5,499 nt of DNA from Candidatus Falkowbacteria bacterium RIFCSPLOWO2_12_FULL_45_13 (lineage in GTDB: Bacteria > Patescibacteriota > Patescibacteriia > Patescibacteriales > GWC2-42-12): positions 1 through 5,499 of the forward strand of contig MFFY01000030.1 in NCBI GenBank assembly GCA_001778055.1, in the 5' to 3' direction. Of this stretch, positions 3,002 to 5,499 are shown one piece after another. A model generated the notes under the pieces. That model had not been told where the DNA came from. It worked only from the letters and a program-made list of their open reading frames with translations, and searched no databases. The position numbers were made by a program, and so were the translations under genes. The first letter of the stretch is position 1. Each line of letters begins with the position of its first letter.

Positions 3002-5499
3002 TCACTTCCCTCCCATGCCCCCATAGTCTTTCTCGCTCACCCCCAGCCCCAGATAGCGCATCAGGTTAAAAGCGTCCGCGGGGCGGGAGAGAAAGTACCT
3101 TTTCTGGTCAACCGGATAGACATACCAGGCCTGACCTCGGTTCTGGACTTGCAGGAGGATGCGGCCCAAGAATTTCTTAGCCAGGGTTTTGTCAAATATC
3201 AGCTTCTTATTTTTTTCTTTGGGTGAATTATTAGTAGTGAGCTCCAGGTAATCGTTAAAACCGTCCGCGTCCGTGTCTGGCTGGGTAGGGCTGGTGCCCA
3301 GGGCCTGTTCCAGGGCGTCCGGCAGGCCGTCCTGGTCCGTGTCCAGTCCCGCCGACGCCCCCGCCTGCGCCAAGGTTTCGGCGGACAAGCCAGCTAGGGC
3401 TTTTAAGCCCAGAGGCAGTTTATTGAGATTAGCGTCGGTAAAACCCAGGACCTGACTGCGCATAACGCTAAAGGCGTCAGCCGGGCGGCCCAGATAGTAC
3501 ATGATCTTTTCCTTGGGGCTCAAATAATAGGCCTGGCCTTTATCCTCCACGCGCAGGATGATGCGGCCTTTTAGTCTGGCATACAGGGCGTTGTTGGTGA
3601 TGGGGTAGCTGACCAGAGTCATAGGCGCGGAAGTAGCGCTGGGTGTTTGCGCCACGGCCGGGGTAGAGGTGGCTAGCGCCGGAGTGGAGCTACTGGTAGC
3701 GGCGAGCGCCGGCGTGAAAGTAGCCAGAGGAATTTGCTCCACGGTGGGGGTAAAAGCGCCCAGGTTAACCGAGGGGCCGGCAGACGAACCTCCTCCAGAT
3801 GAAGAACCCCCGCTCGAAGGAGAGCCGCTGGCCGGGCTAGCGCCGCCGCCAGTGGATGGAGCCGGATCAGACACAGTCAGGCTAATGGTAGAGGTAGCGT
3901 AGTTATCAGACGAGTCCCGGGCCACGGCCGAGAGCGTGTGATTGCCTATAGTGGCACCCCAAGTTACCTGGTAAGGGCTGGAGGTGATTTCCTGGCTGAT
4001 TATGGCGTTATCCACCCAGAAACTCACACCACTAACCTGCTGATTATCCTGGGCCGTGGCGCTAATGGTCAGGCTACCCGAGGTGACAGAAGAATTATTG
4101 AGCGGACTGGTGATAGAGACCGTGGGAGGGGTGGTGTCGGCCGGCGGCTGGTTAATTATGGTATAGGTGGAAAAGCCGGGGACGCTCACTACATAGCTGC
4201 CGTTTAAATAGGAGATTTGGTTGCAGGCCAGGCAAAGAGCGCCGTCCCGGAGAATGGCCGGACTCTCAAAACTGATATTATGGAAAGTCAGCCTGGCCTG
4301 GCGGTTGAGTTCGGGCAGGCGCGAGCCGTCCAGGCTGATGGTGGAGGCCGAAATAGTAACACCCGAGTCAATATCCAGTTCGGCCTGGCCGCCCGAGGCT
4401 ACCAGCGTGTAGGGGCCGCTGGACTCGCTGAAGGCAATCTGGCCGTAGCTGTTGCCCAGCTCAAAAGAAGAGACCGCGTTCAGGTCCACGCTAGTGAGAT
4501 CTGTCTGCAGGCTGAAATTGGTCATTTTGGGCCTGGGGCAGCCCCGGGTGTTAACCCGAGATTTTAAGGAAAGAGACGTACCCGGGCACTTGTCCAGAGA
4601 GTCAGGCACGCAGTCCTGGTCAGTGTCAGTGATAATCACGGGCGCGGAGTTAACCGTAATCACCAGATCGTCGGTTGAAGTAATAGAGCCGTCCGAAACC
4701 GACAGGCGGATGGTGTAGTCGCCGGACGCGGGAAAACTCACCGCGGTCACGGCCGAGCCGGGCGCGACAAAAGTAACCGTGCCAGGGCCGGAAACCCTGG
4801 ACCAGGCGTAGACCAGGCTCTGCCCGTCCGGGTCCGAGGCTGAACCAGCGAGGGTAGCCGAGTTAGGCAGAGTAATGATCTGGTCATTGCCGGCGTTTAC
4901 CAGGGGCGGGCGGTTGGTGTTAGTCACCGTAATGGCAATGGTTTCCGAGTCAGTTCCGCCCTGGCCGTCCGAGACGGTAAATGTCACTGTATATGAGCCT
5001 GACTGGGTGTAGGAGGGGGTCCAGGAGAAAATCCGGCTGACTGGGTTAAACGCGGCGCCCGCGGGTAGGTTGCTTGACGAATAGGTTAGGTTATCGCCGT
5101 TGGGGTCGGTGGCGGCGAGAGTGATAGTGAGCAGGCTATTTTCACTAACTGACTTGGGGCCGATGGACGAGAGCGCGGGCGGCAGATTAATGGGATTAGC
5201 TACCGTGACCAGGACCGGGCCGGAGGCCGCGGTGTTACCGGCCGCGTCCCGGGCCGTGGCGGTCAGGGTGTGCGAACCATTGGCCACAGCCAGAGTGTTC
5301 CAGCTACCCGAGTAGGGCGCGGTGGTCAGTTCCGGGCCTAGATTGGCGCCGTCCAGTTTAAACTGCACACCCACTAATCCAGAGGTGGTTTGTCCGGCCG
5401 GACTGGTTGGGTCGGCGGCATTGGCCGAGATGGTAACACTGCCGCTAACCTGACCGGCCGGCGGCGCGGTCAGGGTGATAATGGGCGCCGTGGTGTCGG
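3002..5499 (-). CDS. Large secreted multidomain surface protein (Ig/cadherin/PKD/TSP3 mosaic), C-terminal part
   Basis: The frame is open from the window edge to TGA at 3004-3002: 831 complete residues, numbered here from the first full codon (5497). A GTG at 5374 is not the true start, because the 41 codons before it complete the same Ig-like domain. Domains in order: Ig-like 1-101; cadherin-like/He_PIG type 106-194 ('SENSLLTITLAATDPNGD'); PKD-like 198-283; TSP3-like Ca-binding repeat 290-322 (DTDQDCVPDSLDKCPG); a beta-rich domain 325-447 with CLAC and GFSTYTI; second Ig-like 453-544; Gly/Ser linker 545-576; Thr/Pro/Ala stalk 577-633; RPADAF module A 637-696; DTDQDGLPDALEQ Ca-binding pair 718-753; RPADAF module B 766-824. 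Such mosaics are extracellular, adhesive or structural. The signal peptide must lie outside the window. The C-terminus (GGMGGK) has no LPxTG motif or membrane anchor. The gene is much richer in G+C than its neighbours. Product class is sure; precise role is not. Confidence 0.9.
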   Translation of the reverse strand, partial: DTTAPIITLTAPPAGQVSGSVTISANAADPTSPAGQTTSGLVGVQFKLDGANLGPELTTAPYSGSWNTLAVANGSHTLTATARDAAGNTAASGPVLVTVANPINLPPALSSIGPKSVSENSLLTITLAATDPNGDNLTYSSSNLPAGAAFNPVSRIFSWTPSYTQSGSYTVTFTVSDGQGGTDSETIAITVTNTNRPPLVNAGNDQIITLPNSATLAGSASDPDGQSLVYAWSRVSGPGTVTFVAPGSAVTAVSFPASGDYTIRLSVSDGSITSTDDLVITVNSAPVIITDTDQDCVPDSLDKCPGTSLSLKSRVNTRGCPRPKMTNFSLQTDLTSVDLNAVSSFELGNSYGQIAFSESSGPYTLVASGGQAELDIDSGVTISASTISLDGSRLPELNRQARLTFHNISFESPAILRDGALCLACNQISYLNGSYVVSVPGFSTYTIINQPPADTTPPTVSITSPLNNSSVTSGSLTISATAQDNQQVSGVSFWVDNAIISQEITSSPYQVTWGATIGNHTLSAVARDSSDNYATSTISLTVSDPAPSTGGGASPASGSPSSGGSSSGGGSSAGPSVNLGAFTPTVEQIPLATFTPALAATSSSTPALATSTPAVAQTPSATSAPMTLVSYPITNNALYARLKGRIILRVEDKGQAYYLSPKEKIMYYLGRPADAFSVMRSQVLGFTDANLNKLPLGLKALAGLSAETLAQAGASAGLDTDQDGLPDALEQALGTSPTQPDTDADGFNDYLELTTNNSPKEKNKKLIFDKTLAKKFLGRILLQVQNRGQAWYVYPVDQKRYFLSRPADAFNLMRYLGLGVSEKDYGGMGGK
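3026..3202 (-). repeat. RPADAF module, copy B (C-terminal)
   Basis: AKKFLGRILLQVQNRGQAWY, YPVDQKRYFLSRPADAF, LMRYLGLGVSEKDY, then a seven-residue tail, GGMGGK preceded by Y-G. It is the last domain of the protein and aligns with copy A. Its position at the extreme C-terminus suggests a cell-envelope attachment or export role (inference). Confidence 0.7.
3239..3346 (-). other. Calcium-binding DxDxDG pair between the two RPADAF modules
   Basis: LDTDQDGLPDALEQALGTSP followed by PDTDADGFNDYLEL gives two DxDxDG loops about 21 residues apart, the arrangement of TSP3/dockerin-like calcium repeats that rigidify extracellular linkers. It lies directly between the two copies of the C-terminal module. 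Confidence 0.75.
3410..3589 (-). repeat. RPADAF module, copy A (protein repeat)
   Basis: About 60 residues: LKGRIILRV, KGQAYYLSP, YYLGRPADAFSVMR, VLGFTDANLNKL. It aligns without gaps to copy B at 3026-3202, with roughly 22 identical positions over about 55: the GRI.L.V core, GQA.Y, P, L.RPADAF and MR..-.LG. Aromatic and charged residues alternate as in a small beta-rich binding domain. I recall similar tails on secreted CPR proteins but know no named function. Confidence 0.7.
3599..3865 (-). other. Gly/Ser linker followed by Thr/Pro/Ala-rich stalk
   Basis: 3865-3770 encodes a flexible run of Ser, Gly, Pro and Ala. 3769-3599 encodes repeats of the kind ATFTPALAAT / STPALATSTPAVAQTP. Such segments usually span the cell wall or glycan layer, and the many Thr and Ser residues could be O-glycosylated. 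This divides the adhesive N-terminal part from the C-terminal modules. Confidence 0.7.
3866..4141 (-). other. Domain: bacterial Ig-like, second copy
   Basis: It begins with DTTPPTVSITSP and continues with SGSLTISATAQDNQQVSGVSFWVDN, SSPYQVTW and GNHTLSAVARDSSDNYA, the same fold and strand order as the copy at the right edge but without its insertion. The DNA at its start (GTGGTGTCGG, 4131-4140) is identical to that at 5490-5499, reflecting the shared Asp-Thr-Thr opening. Confidence 0.8.
4157..4630 (-). other. TSP3-like calcium repeat and a Cys-containing beta domain ending GFSTYTI
   Basis: 4630-4532 encodes DTDQDCVPDSLDKCPG...VNTRGCP, a thrombospondin type 3-like repeat of the sort found in OmpA-like and surface proteins; the usual Gly after DxDxD is Cys here. 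4525-4157 encodes about 123 residues with DLNAVSSFELGNSYGQIAF, a CLAC pair, ISYLNGSYVVSVPGFSTYTI. The ending resembles 'C...C..isY.ngt..f.v..FStYs' tails that I recall from archaeal and CPR surface proteins. I cannot name a family for it. Confidence 0.55.
4649..5182 (-). other. Domains: cadherin-like (He_PIG) then PKD-like
   Basis: 5182-4916 encodes a dystroglycan/cadherin-like beta sandwich with SENSLLTITLAATDPNGDNL, LPAGAAFNP, FSWTPSYTQSGSYTVTF and VSDGQGG. 4906-4649 encodes a PKD/REJ-like fold with VNAGNDQIITLP, ASDPDGQSLVYAWSRVSGPG, FPASGDYTIRLSVSDG. Both are typical extracellular spacer or adhesive domains, joined by a short NRPP linker. Confidence 0.75.
5195..5497 (-). other. Domain: bacterial Ig-like, first copy
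   Basis: This encodes about 101 residues from DTTAPIITLTAP through GVQFKLDGANLG, APYSGSW and NGSHTLTATARDAAGNT, the hallmark strands of a common bacterial Ig-like extracellular domain. The DTTAP opening at the very edge is the usual start of such a domain, so more domains probably precede it outside the window. Compared with the second copy it carries an insertion of about a dozen residues (PTSPAGQTTSGL) after the fourth strand. Confidence 0.8.

Noticed and set aside
2885..3004. TGA at 3004-3002 read through (UGA as glycine, as in Gracilibacteria/SR1), adding 38 codons up to TAA at 2887-2885
   Set aside because: The extension translates the GA-rich repeat and half of the hairpin, which looks nothing like the domain before it. 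The long genes here use GGN for glycine and contain no in-frame TGA, so there is no sign of recoding.
3273..5315. Several plus-strand open frames of 60-116 codons opposite the surface gene
   Set aside because: They are antisense to a well-supported domain-rich gene in GC-rich DNA, overlap each other, and show no recognisable domain.

Overview
The window looks like a piece of a bacterial genome from the Candidate Phyla Radiation (Patescibacteria, Parcubacteria-like). This is an inference from three things: the style of the GT-C-type membrane protein, the very compact sugar-nucleotide epimerase, and a large secreted mosaic protein ending in a paired 'GRI.L.V...GQA.Y..P......L.RPADAF..MR' module of a kind I associate with that group. 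Nothing here (no rRNA or tRNA) proves the taxonomy. The standard code fits: all three visible stop codons (TAG, TAA, TGA) behave as stops.

Layout from left to right. (1) 1-305, minus strand: the N-terminal 101 residues of a family-4-like glycosyltransferase, cut by the left edge. (2) 306-429: a divergent intergenic region with a plausible minus-strand promoter and a 64-nt imperfect palindrome. (3) 430-1035, plus strand: a short NAD(P)-dependent epimerase/RmlD-like protein with its Rossmann motif and YxxxK but with much of the usual domain missing. (4) 1036-1091: a short convergent gap, perhaps with a weak terminator. (5) 1092-2870, minus strand: a polytopic membrane protein of up to 592 residues, probably a GT-C-fold lipid-linked-sugar glycosyltransferase. 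(6) 2871-3001: a near-perfect 51-nt hairpin six bases before the upstream candidate start codon of that gene, and a GA-rich period-14 repeat just after the stop of the next gene. (7) 3002-5499, minus strand: at least 831 residues of a secreted multidomain surface protein. It has Ig-like, cadherin-like, PKD-like and thrombospondin-3-like domains, a beta-rich domain, a second Ig-like domain, a Gly/Ser then Thr/Pro/Ala stalk, and two copies of the RPADAF module around a calcium-binding segment. Its reading frame is open through the right edge, so its N-terminus lies outside.

Taken together, the region appears devoted to the cell surface: two glycosyltransferases and a nucleotide-sugar enzyme that could build an extracellular glycan, and a large adhesin-like protein. 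The surface gene is visibly richer in G+C than the AT-rich genes to its left, so the two halves may have different histories or constraints. The least explained items are the paired C-terminal module, the two unrelated palindromes, and the trimmed epimerase.
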